Source: Rhodobacterales bacterium HKCCE4037 (GTDB lineage Bacteria; Pseudomonadota; Alphaproteobacteria; Rhodobacterales; Rhodobacteraceae). Taken from it: 64,000 nt of DNA. Under the pieces are notes generated by a model. The model made no database searches. It was not told where the DNA came from and worked only from the letters and a program-made list of their open reading frames with translations. A program made the position numbers and the translations under genes. Shown in pieces: positions 8,861 through 18,264 of the stretch. How positions within the stretch are numbered: position 1 is the first letter of the stretch; the number at the start of each line of letters is the position of its first letter. The stretch lies in the NCBI GenBank assembly GCA_015689645.1, contig WVSM01000003.1, positions 186,001 through 250,000 of the forward strand, read 5' to 3'.

Positions 8861-9652
8861 ATGACCCGCATCGACGACACCTTCGCCCGCCTCAAGGCCG
8901 ATGGCACGAAAGCCTTCGTCTCCTACATCATGGCCGGTGACCCGGATTACGATACGTCGCTTGCGGTGATGAAGGGCCTGCCGGGCGCGGGTGTGGACAT
9001 CATCGAATTGGGCCTGCCCTTCACCGATCCGATGGCCGATGGCCCGACGATCCAGCTGGCCGGTGGCCGCGCGCTCGACGGCGGCATGACGCTGGAAAAG
9101 ACGCTGCAGATGGTGCGCGATTTCCGCGAAGGCGACGCCACGACCCCCATCGTGCTCATGGGCTATTACAACCCGATCTATTCGCGCGGCGTGGACAAGT
9201 TCCTTGCCGACGCCAACGAGGCCGGGATCGACGGCTTGATCGTCGTGGACCTGCCGCCGGAGGAAGATGAGGAGCTGTGCATTCCCGCCCAGAAAGCGGG
9301 CCTGAACTTCATCCGCCTCGCCACGCCCACGACCGATGACAACCGCCTTCCGGCCGTCCTGACCAACACGTCGGGCTTCGTCTACTACGTCTCGATCACC
9401 GGCATCACCGGCGCAGCGGCGGCGGAAGCCAAGGACGTCGGCCCCGAGGTCGCGCGGATCAAGGCCAAGACCGACCTGCCCGTGATCGTGGGCTTCGGGA
9501 TCCGCACGCCCGAGACGTCCGAAGCCATCGCGGCGGTCGCCGACGGTTGTGTCGTCGGCTCTGCCATCGTGTCAGAAATTGCGGAGGGCAAACCGGTGGA
9601 AGAGGTTCTGGCCTTCGTGAAGTCGCTGGCCGACGGCGCGCACCGGGCGTGA
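8861..9652 (+). CDS. trpA: tryptophan synthase alpha chain
   Basis: The 263-residue protein is a complete TrpA TIM barrel. It contains the family signature [17 protein letters not shown] with the catalytic Glu and Asp, then [17 protein letters not shown] and [11 protein letters not shown]. It cleaves indole-3-glycerol phosphate to indole, which is channelled to TrpB in the alpha2beta2 complex. Its partner trpB is about 10.4 kb away on the opposite strand with trpF, so the alpha and beta genes are not co-transcribed. The ATG at 8861 has CGGAGC upstream; the in-frame extension to 8747 lacks support. Confidence 0.96.
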   Translation: MTRIDDTFARLKADGTKAFVSYIMAGDPDYDTSLAVMKGLPGAGVDIIELGLPFTDPMADGPTIQLAGGRALDGGMTLEKTLQMVRDFREGDATTPIVLMGYYNPIYSRGVDKFLADANEAGIDGLIVVDLPPEEDEELCIPAQKAGLNFIRLATPTTDDNRLPAVLTNTSGFVYYVSITGITGAAAAEAKDVGPEVARIKAKTDLPVIVGFGIRTPETSEAIAAVADGCVVGSAIVSEIAEGKPVEEVLAFVKSLADGAHRA

Positions 9653-9656
9653 TCGT

Positions 9657-10148
9657 CTAGTCCCGCGCTGCGTCCAGATGGGCGCGCAAGGCGCGCAATT
9701 TCGGCAGCACGCTCTCGACCCAATCGGCTGGAAACACCTCGGCCAAGGCGGCCATCTCCGGCACGAGCGCGGCAATCGCCTCTTCGCGGAACGTCCGTCC
9801 GGCTTCGGTCAACCAGACCTGCTTCGATCGCTTGTCGGCGGGGTTGGGGCGCATCTCCACCCAGCCGCGCTTTTCGACCAGTGCGAGCGTGTGGCTCAAC
9901 GTCGTCTTCGGCACCTGGAACGCCTGTGCGATCTCCAGCGGGGTGCGACCGTCGCCGACCCGCGCGAGGTGGTTGAGAACGCTGAAATGCGACACCAGAA
10001 CGCCGGGCGGCATCCGCGCTTCGAACATGGTCCGGCTCAACTGCTCGACAATACCGATCTCGTTGAACAGTTCGAACCACTGGCGCGGGTCGGGCGACGT
10101 GCCGTCCCGCGCCGTTTCTCCTGTTTCCGCGGTCGCGGTGTCAGACAA
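9657..10148 (-). CDS. MarR family transcriptional regulator
   Basis: The 163-residue protein has the MarR winged-helix pattern: SHFSVLNHLARVGDGRTPLEIAQAF, the recognition helix VPKTTLSHTLALVEKRGWVEM, then the wing RPNPADKRSKQVWLTEAG. MarR dimers usually repress their own operon and respond to small phenolic or oxidant ligands. Its ATG overlaps the stop of the upstream nitroreductase-like gene by 8 bases, so both are one operon. The tandem palindrome at 11307-11350 is the likely binding site. Confidence 0.88.
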   Translation of the reverse strand: MSDTATAETGETARDGTSPDPRQWFELFNEIGIVEQLSRTMFEARMPPGVLVSHFSVLNHLARVGDGRTPLEIAQAFQVPKTTLSHTLALVEKRGWVEMRPNPADKRSKQVWLTEAGRTFREEAIAALVPEMAALAEVFPADWVESVLPKLRALRAHLDAARD

Positions 10149-11280
10149 GTTTCGCCTCCAATGGCCATCTCGGGCTTTCGCCGACCTCCGGCCCGTATCC
10201 CACCCTTGCCCACATTTGCACGGTCCCGCCGTCCGGCGCCAGACGCGCGTGAATGGTCCGGTAAAGCCCGGCCATCTCGGGGTATTCCTGCAAGGCTTGG
10301 CTCAGCGGCTGCATGGCGATGCCTTGTGCGGTTGCCGCGAGGTTCATGCGCACCAAATCCCGGCCCGCGCGCATCTGGTCGGCGCGCGTGTTTCCGTCCG
10401 TGACCAGCCAGACATGGCCCATCGCGGTGTCGGTGTTGGCGTAGACGGCCTCAAGCCCCTGCCGATAGGCGACCGAAGTGCGATCCATCGCGGTTTCCTG
10501 GGTGAACAGGCCGACGCGCGATAGCCCTTCGAAAACCGGCCCGGTGAAGTCGATACCGTCAGGGTTGGCGTCGACCTCGCGCCGCCCGATCCGGAACAGG
10601 TCGACCGACTCGCGATAGGTGTGTTCCGTCTCGATCTCGATCCGCAGGGCCTCGCGGCTGAGGGCACGGGCCTCGGCGATGTCTTCCTCCGAGAGCGAGC
10701 CGCCGGGAACGGCCCCGTGGATCGCGGCGGCCAGGATCGCGTCGAGGGCAGACGGCGGGACCGGCCGCGTCGTGTCGTAGGGTTCCTTGTTCGACCGGCG
10801 ATGCGGCACCTGGGCGAAAAGCGGATCGGCGGCAGCGTCGGTCGGGAAAAACCGGCACCGCGCAACTGGCCGCGCATCGAGCGCGTCTGGCAGGCTGCCT
10901 TCGGGGAACACCTCCGTCTCCACCCGGTAGTCATCCTCCAGCGCGGCGAGGCGCATCACCTCAAGGAAACAGCCAAGGCCGATCACGATCTGGCGGCTGA
11001 ACGGATCGGTTTCCGGCAGAAGGCGATTGGTATCAACATGAAGCGTCACCTCGTCCGGACCGCTCAGATCGACAATCCAGGGCTGACGGTTGTGCGGGTT
11101 GGGCGCGAGGATCGCCCAACTCAGGGCGCGCAGGCGCGGGTCGTCATAGCCACCGGCGGCGGACCAAGGCGCGGCGGCGCGCGTCGGACTGCGAGTGATG
11201 TCGTAGCCGAACGCGGCCGTTGCGGCGACGATGGTTCCGCCCCCCAGAAGGGCGAGTGTCTTGCGGCGGGACAGGGTCAT
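10141..11280 (-). CDS. Tat-exported nitroreductase-like (Acg family) protein
   Basis: The 379-residue protein begins with a twin-arginine signal (SRRKTLALLGGG followed by an alanine-rich hydrophobic stretch), so a folded, cofactor-bearing protein exported to the periplasm is expected. The body resembles Acg-like nitroreductase-fold proteins: APNPHNRQPWIVDL near the start is the flavin-contact segment, with HRRSNKEPYDTTRPV and a later AATAQGIAMQPLSQALQ helix. Substrate and redox partner are unknown. The ATG at 11280 has GGAGCC upstream. It heads an operon with the MarR gene. Confidence 0.75.
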   Translation of the reverse strand: MTLSRRKTLALLGGGTIVAATAAFGYDITRSPTRAAAPWSAAGGYDDPRLRALSWAILAPNPHNRQPWIVDLSGPDEVTLHVDTNRLLPETDPFSRQIVIGLGCFLEVMRLAALEDDYRVETEVFPEGSLPDALDARPVARCRFFPTDAAADPLFAQVPHRRSNKEPYDTTRPVPPSALDAILAAAIHGAVPGGSLSEEDIAEARALSREALRIEIETEHTYRESVDLFRIGRREVDANPDGIDFTGPVFEGLSRVGLFTQETAMDRTSVAYRQGLEAVYANTDTAMGHVWLVTDGNTRADQMRAGRDLVRMNLAATAQGIAMQPLSQALQEYPEMAGLYRTIHARLAPDGGTVQMWARVGYGPEVGESPRWPLEAKLV

Positions 11281-11306
11281 GGTCAGGCTCCAATGGACGG
11301 GATCGA

Positions 11307-11350
11307 TAATAGTGCGATATCGCATTACTTAGTACGATATCGTATTATAT
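11307..11350. promoter_or_regulatory. tandem palindromic operator upstream of nitroreductase-marR operon
   Basis: Two near-identical 17-mers, AGTGCGATATCGCATTA (11311-11327) and AGTACGATATCGTATTA (11331-11347), lie exactly 20 bp apart. Each contains a perfect 12-bp palindrome (TGCGATATCGCA and TACGATATCGTA). The whole block, flanked by ATAAT and TTATAT, is itself roughly symmetric. It starts about 30 bases upstream of the ATG at 11280 and contains TATAAT-like sequence on the minus strand. Two helical turns of spacing suit two dimers on one DNA face. Autoregulation by the adjacent MarR protein is inferred. Confidence 0.75.
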
Positions 11351-11481
11351 GCAAGTCCCATGTCCGATCCGTTCTCCGACAGGCAAAGCCAGGCGCCCGC
11401 TCGCCCAAGCGTGGATCGCGCCCATGGACTCCGCCCATAGCAATTGGTAAAGAAATCTTACCACCGGGAGGGAGCCCCCAC

Positions 11482-12645
11482 ATGCCTGTCATCACCGAGA
11501 TCGAAGACCTCAAGCGCATCTACAAGCGGCGGGTGCCGAAGATGTTCTACGACTATGCCGAATCGGGCTCCTGGACAGAACAGACCTTCCGCGAGAACGT
11601 CAGCGATTTCAGCCTGATCCGATTGCGCCAGCGCATTGCGCGGAACATGGAGGGGCGCTCGACCGCGACGCAGATGGTCGGACAGGACGTGACCATGCCC
11701 GTAGCACTGGCGCCCGTGGGCCTGACCGGCATGCAAAGCGCCGATGGCGAGATCAAGGCCGCCCGCGCGGCCGAGCGGTTCGGCGTGCCCTTCACCCTGT
11801 CGACCATGTCGATCTGTTCCATCGAGGACGTGGCCGAACATACGCAGAAACCGTTCTGGTTCCAGGTCTACACCCTCAAGGACGATGATTTCATGAAGCG
11901 TCTCTTCGCCCGCGCGAAGGACGCCAAGTGTTCCGCCCTCGTCATCACGGTCGATCTCCAGATGCTCGGCCAGCGGCACAAGGACCTCAAGAACGGCCTC
12001 TCCGCCCCGCCGAAACTGACCCCGAAATCCGTCGCCAACATGATGACGAAGGTGCCGTGGGGGCTGGAGATGCTGCAGACCAAGCGGCGCTTCTTCGGCA
12101 ATATCGTGGGCCACGTGGATGGCATCGACGATCCGGCCTCGCTCAGCTCATGGACGGCGCAGGCCTTCGACCAGAGCCTCGACTGGGAGCGGATCAAGGA
12201 GTTCCGCAGCTGGTGGGACGGGCCGGTGATCCTGAAGGGCATCCTGGACGAGGAAGACGCGAAGATGGCCGTGGATGTCGGCGCCGATGCAATCGTGGTG
12301 TCGAACCACGGCGGGCGTCAGCTGGATGGGGCGTTGTCCTCGATCCGCATGTTGCCGCGCATCATGGATGCAGTCGGCGACAAGGTGGAGGTGCATCTCG
12401 ACAGCGGCATCCGCTCGGGCCAGGACGTGTTGAAGGCCGTGGCGCTGGGGGCCAAGGGCACCATGATCGGCCGCGCCTTCGTCTATGGTCTCGGGGCCAT
12501 GGGGCAAGAGGGCGTGACCAAGGCGCTGGAGGTCATCCACAAGGAACTCGACACGTCGATGGGTCTATGCGGCGAACGCAAGATCGCCGACCTGGGCCGC
12601 CACAACCTGCTGATCCCGAAGGGCTTCCACGACGAGTGGGCGTAA
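11482..12645 (+). CDS. FMN-dependent alpha-hydroxy-acid dehydrogenase (L-lactate dehydrogenase/LldD-like)
   Basis: The 387-residue protein has the full family length. It has the substrate-site motif VSNHGGRQLDGA with catalytic His276 and Arg279, the KRRVPKMFYDYAESGS start, and the FMN-phosphate-binding DSGIRSGQDVLKA and GRAFVYGLGAMG segments. Such enzymes oxidise L-lactate, glycolate or related acids to 2-oxo acids; LldD is membrane-associated and feeds the respiratory chain. The exact substrate cannot be read. The ATG follows GGGAGGGAG. It is monocistronic and convergent with the MFS gene. Confidence 0.88.
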   Translation: MPVITEIEDLKRIYKRRVPKMFYDYAESGSWTEQTFRENVSDFSLIRLRQRIARNMEGRSTATQMVGQDVTMPVALAPVGLTGMQSADGEIKAARAAERFGVPFTLSTMSICSIEDVAEHTQKPFWFQVYTLKDDDFMKRLFARAKDAKCSALVITVDLQMLGQRHKDLKNGLSAPPKLTPKSVANMMTKVPWGLEMLQTKRRFFGNIVGHVDGIDDPASLSSWTAQAFDQSLDWERIKEFRSWWDGPVILKGILDEEDAKMAVDVGADAIVVSNHGGRQLDGALSSIRMLPRIMDAVGDKVEVHLDSGIRSGQDVLKAVALGAKGTMIGRAFVYGLGAMGQEGVTKALEVIHKELDTSMGLCGERKIADLGRHNLLIPKGFHDEWA

Positions 12646-12653
12646 TCGCCCGG

Positions 12654-13808
12654 TCAGGACGCCTGTGCGCTTCGCCGCGCGACGCTGCGCAGGTAATAGG
12701 CCAGGGCCGGGGCAAACAACGCCAGTGCCGCGACCACGACGAAGGCCATGCGGAGACCGAACGCGCCCGAGACGAGGCCCATGACAGACGGGGCCAGCAC
12801 GAAGCCCATGAAGCCGATCACCGCCGCGCGTGCGACGGCCGCCGTGCGGTGTTCGGGGCGCACCATCCGCCCCACGATCGCCAGCCCGACGGGCCCGACG
12901 GCGGCAATGCCCAGGCCCATCGCGCCGAAGCCCGCGTAGGCCACCAGCGGCGTGGGCGCCCCGGCGGCAACCAGCGCGCCGAAACAGGCCATGGCCGTGC
13001 CGATCACGATGATCGCATGTTCGCTGAACCGTTCGGTCAGGGCCTGCCCCGAAAAACGGCCGATCGCCATGGTGAAGCCCAGAACCGCAGGGCCCAACGC
13101 GCCTTCCGCCGCCCGGCCTCCCAGCGTGCGCTCGATATGCAACGCCGACCACGATTCGACCGTCGCCTCCACGAAGAACGCCACCAGCACGATCGCTCCG
13201 CACAGGACAACCGTTGGCCAGGGGAACCGGTTGCTGCGCCGCGCTTCCTCGTCGACGGGTTCGACCTCCGTGCGAAGGGGCAGCGACATCAGGAAGATCG
13301 CAAAGGCAACCGCGCCGAAAATTTGGACAGGCTCCAGCCCGGCCTCCCGTGCCAGCCCGGTCAGGATGGCCGATATCGCGTAAGCCACGGAGAACATGGC
13401 GTGATTGGCGTTCATCAGCGACCGGCCGGAACGCGCCTCCAGTTCCGACACGCGGGCGTTCATGACCACGTCCAGCATGCCCGAGGCATAGCCTGCCGCC
13501 ACCATGGCGAGGAACATAACCAACGGTCCGTTCGCCAGTGCCGGCCCGATCGCCAGCGCCGCGAAGGTCATGCCGGCCAGCAGCATCGCATCGCGCCCGA
13601 AGCGGCGGTCGAATCTCGGGGCCGCCCACATCGTGGTGGCCAGCCCGATGGCCGTTCCCAGAAGGATCAGGCCGAATTGCGTGTCGGTCGCCCCGATCCC
13701 CGCTTTCAACACCGGCACCTGCGCGGCAAAAGATCCCCAGAAGGTGCCGACGATCATGAAGGCGACAAGCGGGCGGCGCGACAGCGACAAGGCGGACAGG
13801 ATGTTCAT
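12654..13808 (-). CDS. MFS transporter (YbjJ/FucP-like)
   Basis: The 384-residue protein has 12 hydrophobic segments. Segments typical of the YbjJ-like branch of the major facilitator superfamily include [15 protein letters not shown] at helix 1, the [13 protein letters not shown] loop 2-3 and [16 protein letters not shown] in helix 4. The substrate is unknown. The ATG at 13808 removes an N-terminal extension starting at a TTG (13859); neither has a strong ribosome binding site. Its stop lies 8 bases from the stop of the convergent dehydrogenase gene. Confidence 0.82.
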   Translation of the reverse strand: MNILSALSLSRRPLVAFMIVGTFWGSFAAQVPVLKAGIGATDTQFGLILLGTAIGLATTMWAAPRFDRRFGRDAMLLAGMTFAALAIGPALANGPLVMFLAMVAAGYASGMLDVVMNARVSELEARSGRSLMNANHAMFSVAYAISAILTGLAREAGLEPVQIFGAVAFAIFLMSLPLRTEVEPVDEEARRSNRFPWPTVVLCGAIVLVAFFVEATVESWSALHIERTLGGRAAEGALGPAVLGFTMAIGRFSGQALTERFSEHAIIVIGTAMACFGALVAAGAPTPLVAYAGFGAMGLGIAAVGPVGLAIVGRMVRPEHRTAAVARAAVIGFMGFVLAPSVMGLVSGAFGLRMAFVVVAALALFAPALAYYLRSVARRSAQAS

Positions 13809-13941
13809 GGCGGCAGCCGTCGCACGGCCTTGCGGGACGCGCAAGAGGGGTCTTTTCAAACGCCCCGGCCTGCCCTATACGCGCGACTTCACATCACGGG
13901 CCGACACCCTTGGAGGCGGCCCACAACCTAGGAGAACAGCA

Positions 13942-14601
13942 ATGGCTGGTGAGATTCCTGATCTTATCGCCGAGGCACGGACGGGGACAGGCAAGGGGGC
14001 CGCTCGTCAAGCACGCCGTGAAGGTAACGTGCCCGGTATCGTTTATGGCGGCGGCGCCGATCCGCTTCCGATCCAAGTCCCCTTCAATGTCCTTCTGAAG
14101 AACCTCAAGGCGGGCCGCTTCATGGCCACCCTCTTCAACCTGAAGGTCGAAGGCCAGGACGACGTCCGCGTGATCTGCCGCAACGTGCAGCGCGACGTGG
14201 TGAAGGACCTGCCGACGCACGTCGACTTCATGCGCCTCAAGCGGACCTCGAAGGTCAACCTCTTCATCCCAGTCACCGTGGTCGGCGAAGAGAATTGCCC
14301 GGGCCTGCGCAAGGGCGGCGTGCTGACGATGATCCGCCCCGAGGTGGAACTGCGCGTGACCGCCGGCGATATTCCGGAAGAGATCACCATCGACATCACG
14401 GGACTGGAGATCGGCGATACGATCACCATCTCCTCGGTTACCCTGCCCGAAGGCGCGAAAGCCACCATCGAGCGTGACTTCGTGATCGCGAACATCTCGC
14501 CGCCGAAAGGTCTGGGCGGTGCGTCCGAAGACGAGGACGAGGATGACGGCGAAGAGGTTGCAGCCGACGAAGTGCCCGCAATCGAGGTCGACGAGGAGTA
14601 A
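13942..14601 (+). CDS. rplY: 50S ribosomal protein L25/general stress protein Ctc
   Basis: The 219-residue protein is the long (Ctc/TL5) form of L25, which binds 5S rRNA through the N-terminal domain ([21 protein letters not shown]) and has a second beta domain (residues about 100-190). The C terminus is a highly acidic tail ([10 protein letters not shown]). AGGAGAA precedes the ATG. In many relatives pth follows directly; here two other genes intervene. A strong terminator follows, so transcription is likely separate. Confidence 0.95.
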   Translation: MAGEIPDLIAEARTGTGKGAARQARREGNVPGIVYGGGADPLPIQVPFNVLLKNLKAGRFMATLFNLKVEGQDDVRVICRNVQRDVVKDLPTHVDFMRLKRTSKVNLFIPVTVVGEENCPGLRKGGVLTMIRPEVELRVTAGDIPEEITIDITGLEIGDTITISSVTLPEGAKATIERDFVIANISPPKGLGGASEDEDEDDGEEVAADEVPAIEVDEE

Positions 14602-14628
14602 TCTTCTCCCGACTTGCTGAAATACCGA

Positions 14629-14658
14629 AGCGCCGCCCCAACCGGGCGGCGCTTTTTC
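14629..14658 (+). terminator. rho-independent terminator of rplY
   Basis: AGCGCCGCCC (14629-14638) pairs perfectly with GGGCGGCGCT (14644-14653), with a 5-base loop followed by TTTT. It is a 10-bp GC-rich stem. Confidence 0.9.
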
Positions 14659-14750
14659 GTTGCGGGGAAGGTCCTACCCGCATCATCCGGGTCGCCTCTT
14701 CCCGGGACCATGGCCATCCTCCCGGTGACCCAACCGAAAGGACCCTCGCC

Positions 14751-15218
14751 ATGCATTTCCGCATCCGTGGCCTCGACCCCGCGCCCTTCACTCATCTCTA
14801 TGGCCTCTCCGACGCGGACCTCGCCGCCCACGGGGCCGAGCGCTACATCGCCGACGCGCCAAATTCCCTGCCCGACCGCATCACCATGCGCGACGCCGAA
14901 CCGGGCGAGGCGATGATCCTGCTCAACCACACCTACCAGCCGGCGACCTCCGCCTACCACGGCACCCACGCGATCTTCGTGAAGGAGGGTGCCACCGAAA
15001 CCTATGATGCGGTGGACGAGATCCCGCCCGTCATGGCCCACCGCCTCCTGTCGCTGCGCGGCTTCGACGAAGGCCACAAGATCGCCGACGGCCGCGTGGT
15101 CCCCGGAAGCGAGGCTGCAAAAGCGATCCGCGACATGTTCGCCAACCCCGCCATCCGCTACATCCACGCCCATAACGCCGGGCACGGCTGCTACTCGGGG
15201 CTGGTGGAGCGGGCGTAG
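14751..15218 (+). CDS. DUF1203 domain-containing protein
   Basis: The 155-residue cytoplasmic protein fits DUF1203 in length and motifs: RIRGLDPAPFTHLYGLSDADL, PCRITMRDAEPGEAMILLNH-like segment (here PDRITMRDAEPGEAMILL) and the closing YIHAHNAGHGCYSGLVER. No biochemical function is known for the family. It stands between rplY and a minus-strand methyltransferase gene. Confidence 0.8.
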   Translation: MHFRIRGLDPAPFTHLYGLSDADLAAHGAERYIADAPNSLPDRITMRDAEPGEAMILLNHTYQPATSAYHGTHAIFVKEGATETYDAVDEIPPVMAHRLLSLRGFDEGHKIADGRVVPGSEAAKAIRDMFANPAIRYIHAHNAGHGCYSGLVERA

Positions 15219-15226
15219 CCGGACCC

Positions 15227-15937
15227 TTACGCGCTCTCGCCCCACACCCTGCGGAACCCGAGGATCTTGCCCCGCGAGGTGACCGGATCATAGGTCATGT
15301 CCATGTCACTCATCCGGTCGACGATCTTCTTGATCACATCCGCCCCGTATTGCTTGGGATGGATCTCCATCACGCAGAACCTGAGCGGGCATTTCCAAGG
15401 GCGGTCGAAGAACTGCGCCTCGGCCCCTTCCACGTCCATCAGGACGACATGGGGCCGGTGCGCGCGCAGAAGCTCGTGAAACCCGATCAGCGGCACCTCG
15501 ACCTGCCGCCCGCCCTTTGCGCCAAGGCGCGATCCGGTGAACCCCGCCGCAAGGTGGAAACTCGCCGTAGCACCCTCCTCCGCATGGCCCACGACCGCGC
15601 CGTGCATGAGGCTGACGCCGCCCACGCCGTTGCGGCGGTGATTGCCCTCGATCACCGGCAGAAGGTCGGGGTTCGCCTCGATCGACAGGACGTTCTCGGG
15701 TTCGGTCATTTTGGCGGCCAGCGTGCCGACATATCCCAGCCCCGCCCCCAGCTCCAGCACCCGGAACCCCGGGCGCACGCAGCGATCGACGGCGCGGGCC
15801 TCGTCGGCCTCGTAGCTTCCGTCACTCAGCTTTTCGGCAATCGCCTCGGTCGCCAGTGCGGCGGGCAATGCAAGATCCAGCCCGTTGATCCGGTAAAGGC
15901 GCTCACCCGTTTGCTGCATGTCGGTCATTTCATTCAT
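15227..15937 (-). CDS. FkbM family SAM-dependent methyltransferase
   Basis: The 236-residue protein has a Rossmann methyltransferase core: VLELGAGLGYVGTLAAKM is motif I for S-adenosylmethionine, SIEANPDLLPVIEGN is motif II, and VVLMDVEGAEAQFF plus FCVMEIHPKQYG match the FkbM family. These enzymes methylate sugars or other small molecules. The ATG at 15937 follows GGGGAAT; the ATG at 15928 is also possible. The short gap to pth makes the two divergent genes share a promoter region. Confidence 0.82.
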   Translation of the reverse strand: MNEMTDMQQTGERLYRINGLDLALPAALATEAIAEKLSDGSYEADEARAVDRCVRPGFRVLELGAGLGYVGTLAAKMTEPENVLSIEANPDLLPVIEGNHRRNGVGGVSLMHGAVVGHAEEGATASFHLAAGFTGSRLGAKGGRQVEVPLIGFHELLRAHRPHVVLMDVEGAEAQFFDRPWKCPLRFCVMEIHPKQYGADVIKKIVDRMSDMDMTYDPVTSRGKILGFRRVWGESA

Positions 15938-16071
15938 ATTCCCCGCATTAGGGGCCGATTTGGGCGAATTGAGGGCGTGGCCCGGCCCGCGAACCGTGCC
16001 ACCTCGCCCGCACCTTGGCAAACGCCGCAACGCCCCATATCACCTTGGGCAAACGAGAGAGGATCCGAGCC

Positions 16072-16755
16072 ATGCAACTCTGGGTCGGCCTGGGCAATCC
16101 GGGCGCGAAATACGCGGGCAACCGCCACAACATCGGCTGGATGGCCGTGGACCGGATCGCCGGGGATCACGGCTTCGCGCCGTTCCGCTCGAAATTCCAG
16201 GGCAGCATCAGCGAGGGCACATTGGGCGGCGAGAAGGTGCTGCTCCTGAAGCCCGAAACCTTCATGAACCTCTCCGGTCAATCGGTGGGCGAGGCGATGC
16301 GTTTCTACAAGCTGGAGCCGCCCGACGTGACCGTCTTCCATGACGAGATCGACCTCGCGCCGGCCAAGGTCCGCGTGAAGGCAGGCGGCGGACATGCGGG
16401 CCACAACGGCCTGCGCTCGATCCACCAGCATATCGGGCCGCATTACGACCGCGTGCGCCTTGGCGTCGGACATCCCGGCCACAAGGACCGCGTGCCGGGC
16501 TACGTGCTCAGCGATTTCGCCAAGGCCGATGCCGAGTGGCTGGACGACGTGCTGCGCGGCGTCAGCGATGGCGCGGTTGAGCTTGCGCGCGGCGACAGCG
16601 GCAAGTTCCTGAACGCCGTGGCGCTGCGCACCGCGCCACCCCGATCGTCGAAATCGACACCGAAGGCAGAGACGGCGCCGGAGGTCGAGCCGGAGCCCGC
16701 GGACACGCCCGACGACCGCAGCCCGCTGCAAAAGCTTGTGGACAAGTTCCGTTGA
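16072..16755 (+). CDS. pth: peptidyl-tRNA hydrolase
   Basis: The 227-residue protein has the Pth signature: GLGNPG (Asn9), the catalytic NRHNIGW with His19, PETFMNLSGQSV and FHDEIDLAPAKVRVK. It releases tRNA from peptidyl-tRNA that drops off ribosomes. The C terminus is extended by about 40 residues of low-complexity Pro/Glu-rich sequence ending SPLQKLVDKFR, common in this family of alphaproteobacteria. GAGAGGATCC precedes the ATG. Its stop overlaps the TTG start of the next gene. Confidence 0.95.
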   Translation: MQLWVGLGNPGAKYAGNRHNIGWMAVDRIAGDHGFAPFRSKFQGSISEGTLGGEKVLLLKPETFMNLSGQSVGEAMRFYKLEPPDVTVFHDEIDLAPAKVRVKAGGGHAGHNGLRSIHQHIGPHYDRVRLGVGHPGHKDRVPGYVLSDFAKADAEWLDDVLRGVSDGAVELARGDSGKFLNAVALRTAPPRSSKSTPKAETAPEVEPEPADTPDDRSPLQKLVDKFR

Positions 16756-17828
16756 GCGACCGCCTGCGCGCCGCATTCGCGCGGCAGGGTGAGGTCACGG
16801 GCCAGCTAGGCTCTTCCTTCATGGCGCGGCTCATGCCGCTGATCGGCGCGCGCCTCGACGACGGTACAGCCGTCGGCGCGCGTTGCCTCGCGTGGGAGGG
16901 GGATGTCTCCGCCGCCGGGCAATCGGTGCCGCTGCGGCTCGCGGGAGCGCTGCACGGGCTTGTGCTGGACGGAAGCGACAAAGGTCTCGCCGCCGCCTAT
17001 CCGCCAAACGACGTGCCCGATGACGCGCTCTGGCAAGCGCTTCAATCCGCCCTTGTCACCCACGAAACGCGCATCCACGCATGGCTTGACCGCCCGCCCC
17101 AGACCAACGAGGTGCGCCGCTCCGCCGCGATCGTCGCCGGCATCTGGTGGGCGCTCGACCGCGTCGGCCAGCGTCCGGTGGTCCTGTCCGAACTCGGCGC
17201 CAGCGCGGGCCTGAACCTGTCGCTCGACCGCTTTGCGCTGTCGGTCGGTGGCGCGACCCATGGTAAGCCGGACAGCACGGTGCACCTCACCCCCGACTGG
17301 ACCGGCGCTTTCCCGCACCCCATGCAAATCGACGTCACCGACCGCGCGGGGGTCGACCTGACCCCGCTCGACCCGCACGACCCGACCGACCGCCTGCGCC
17401 TACTGGCCTACATCTGGCCTGACCAGCCCGAGCGCCTTGCCCGCACCAAAGCCGCCATCGCCTTGGCCGACACGCCCGTGGACCGTGACGATGCCGCCCC
17501 GTGGCTGGCCAGAAGGCTGAACCAGCCCTGGACCGGCCTGCACGTCGTCTATTCCACCATCGCCGCCCAGTATTTCCCTGACGCAACCCGCTCGGCGATC
17601 GCGAAATCCCTGGCCGCCGCCGGCGCGAAAGCGGACGCAACCGCCCCGCTCCTCCACCTCGCGATGGAGGCTGACGACGCAACCCCCGGCGCTGGTCTCA
17701 CCGCAACACTCTGGTCCGGTGGCGCGCCCGTCCAGCACGACCTCGCCCGCGTCGATTTCCACGGCGCATGGATCGACTGGCGCGACGCGCCTTCCCCCGT
17801 TCCCCGCTTTCCGCTAGGCCAAGGATGA
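16752..17828 (+). CDS. DUF2332 family protein
   Basis: The 358-residue cytoplasmic protein matches DUF2332 by length and by segments such as QTNEVRRSAAIVAGIWWA, LSELGASAGLNLSLDRF and GLHVVYSTIAAQYFP. The SELGASAGLNL motif resembles a methyltransferase-type glycine loop but the activity is unknown. The start is TTG at 16752, sharing TTGA with the pth stop, so translation is probably coupled. No better in-frame ATG exists before residue 24. Confidence 0.8.
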   Translation: MSDRLRAAFARQGEVTGQLGSSFMARLMPLIGARLDDGTAVGARCLAWEGDVSAAGQSVPLRLAGALHGLVLDGSDKGLAAAYPPNDVPDDALWQALQSALVTHETRIHAWLDRPPQTNEVRRSAAIVAGIWWALDRVGQRPVVLSELGASAGLNLSLDRFALSVGGATHGKPDSTVHLTPDWTGAFPHPMQIDVTDRAGVDLTPLDPHDPTDRLRLLAYIWPDQPERLARTKAAIALADTPVDRDDAAPWLARRLNQPWTGLHVVYSTIAAQYFPDATRSAIAKSLAAAGAKADATAPLLHLAMEADDATPGAGLTATLWSGGAPVQHDLARVDFHGAWIDWRDAPSPVPRFPLGQG

Positions 17829-17861
17829 AGACCAGCCAAACCGCCGCAGGAGTCAGCCGTC

Positions 17862-18248
17862 ATGGCGTTCGTCAAAGACCCGTCCCTCAATATCTTCGGT
17901 GAAGCCCTTCAACCTTGCTCGACCGACCCGCTGACCGGGTTCTTCCGCGACGGCGCCTGCGAGACCTGCACCGAAGATGCCGGCTCGCACACCGTCTGCT
18001 GCGTGATGACCGCCGAATTCCTCGCCTATTCGAAATACGTCGGCAACGACCTCTCGACCCCGCGCCCGGAATACGGCTTCCCCGGCCTCAAGCCCGGCGA
18101 CGGCTGGTGCGTCTGCGCCAGCCGCTGGCTGCAAGCCGCCGAAGAGGGGGCGGCACCGCTGGTCAACCTCTCCGCCACGCACAAACGCGCGCTCGACATC
18201 ATTCCGCTGGAAATGCTGGAAGCGCATGCGGTGCCGCCTTCGGCCTGA
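17862..18248 (+). CDS. DUF2237 family protein
   Basis: The 128-residue protein is a full-length DUF2237 member: NIFGEALQPCSTDPLTGFFRDG, CCVMTAEFLAYSKYVGNDL and PGDGWCVCASRWLQA are the conserved blocks. It has six cysteines, several paired closely (CETC, CC, CVC). The function is unknown; metal binding is only a guess. It lies 33 bases after DUF2332 and may share its transcript. Confidence 0.85.
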   Translation: MAFVKDPSLNIFGEALQPCSTDPLTGFFRDGACETCTEDAGSHTVCCVMTAEFLAYSKYVGNDLSTPRPEYGFPGLKPGDGWCVCASRWLQAAEEGAAPLVNLSATHKRALDIIPLEMLEAHAVPPSA

Positions 18249-18264
18249 CACCCGACGCACGCCG

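Noticed and set aside
10621-11481. Long N-terminal extension of the FMN dehydrogenase frame
   Set aside because: It runs antisense through the nitroreductase gene; the ATG at 11482 has a strong ribosome binding site and fits the family start.
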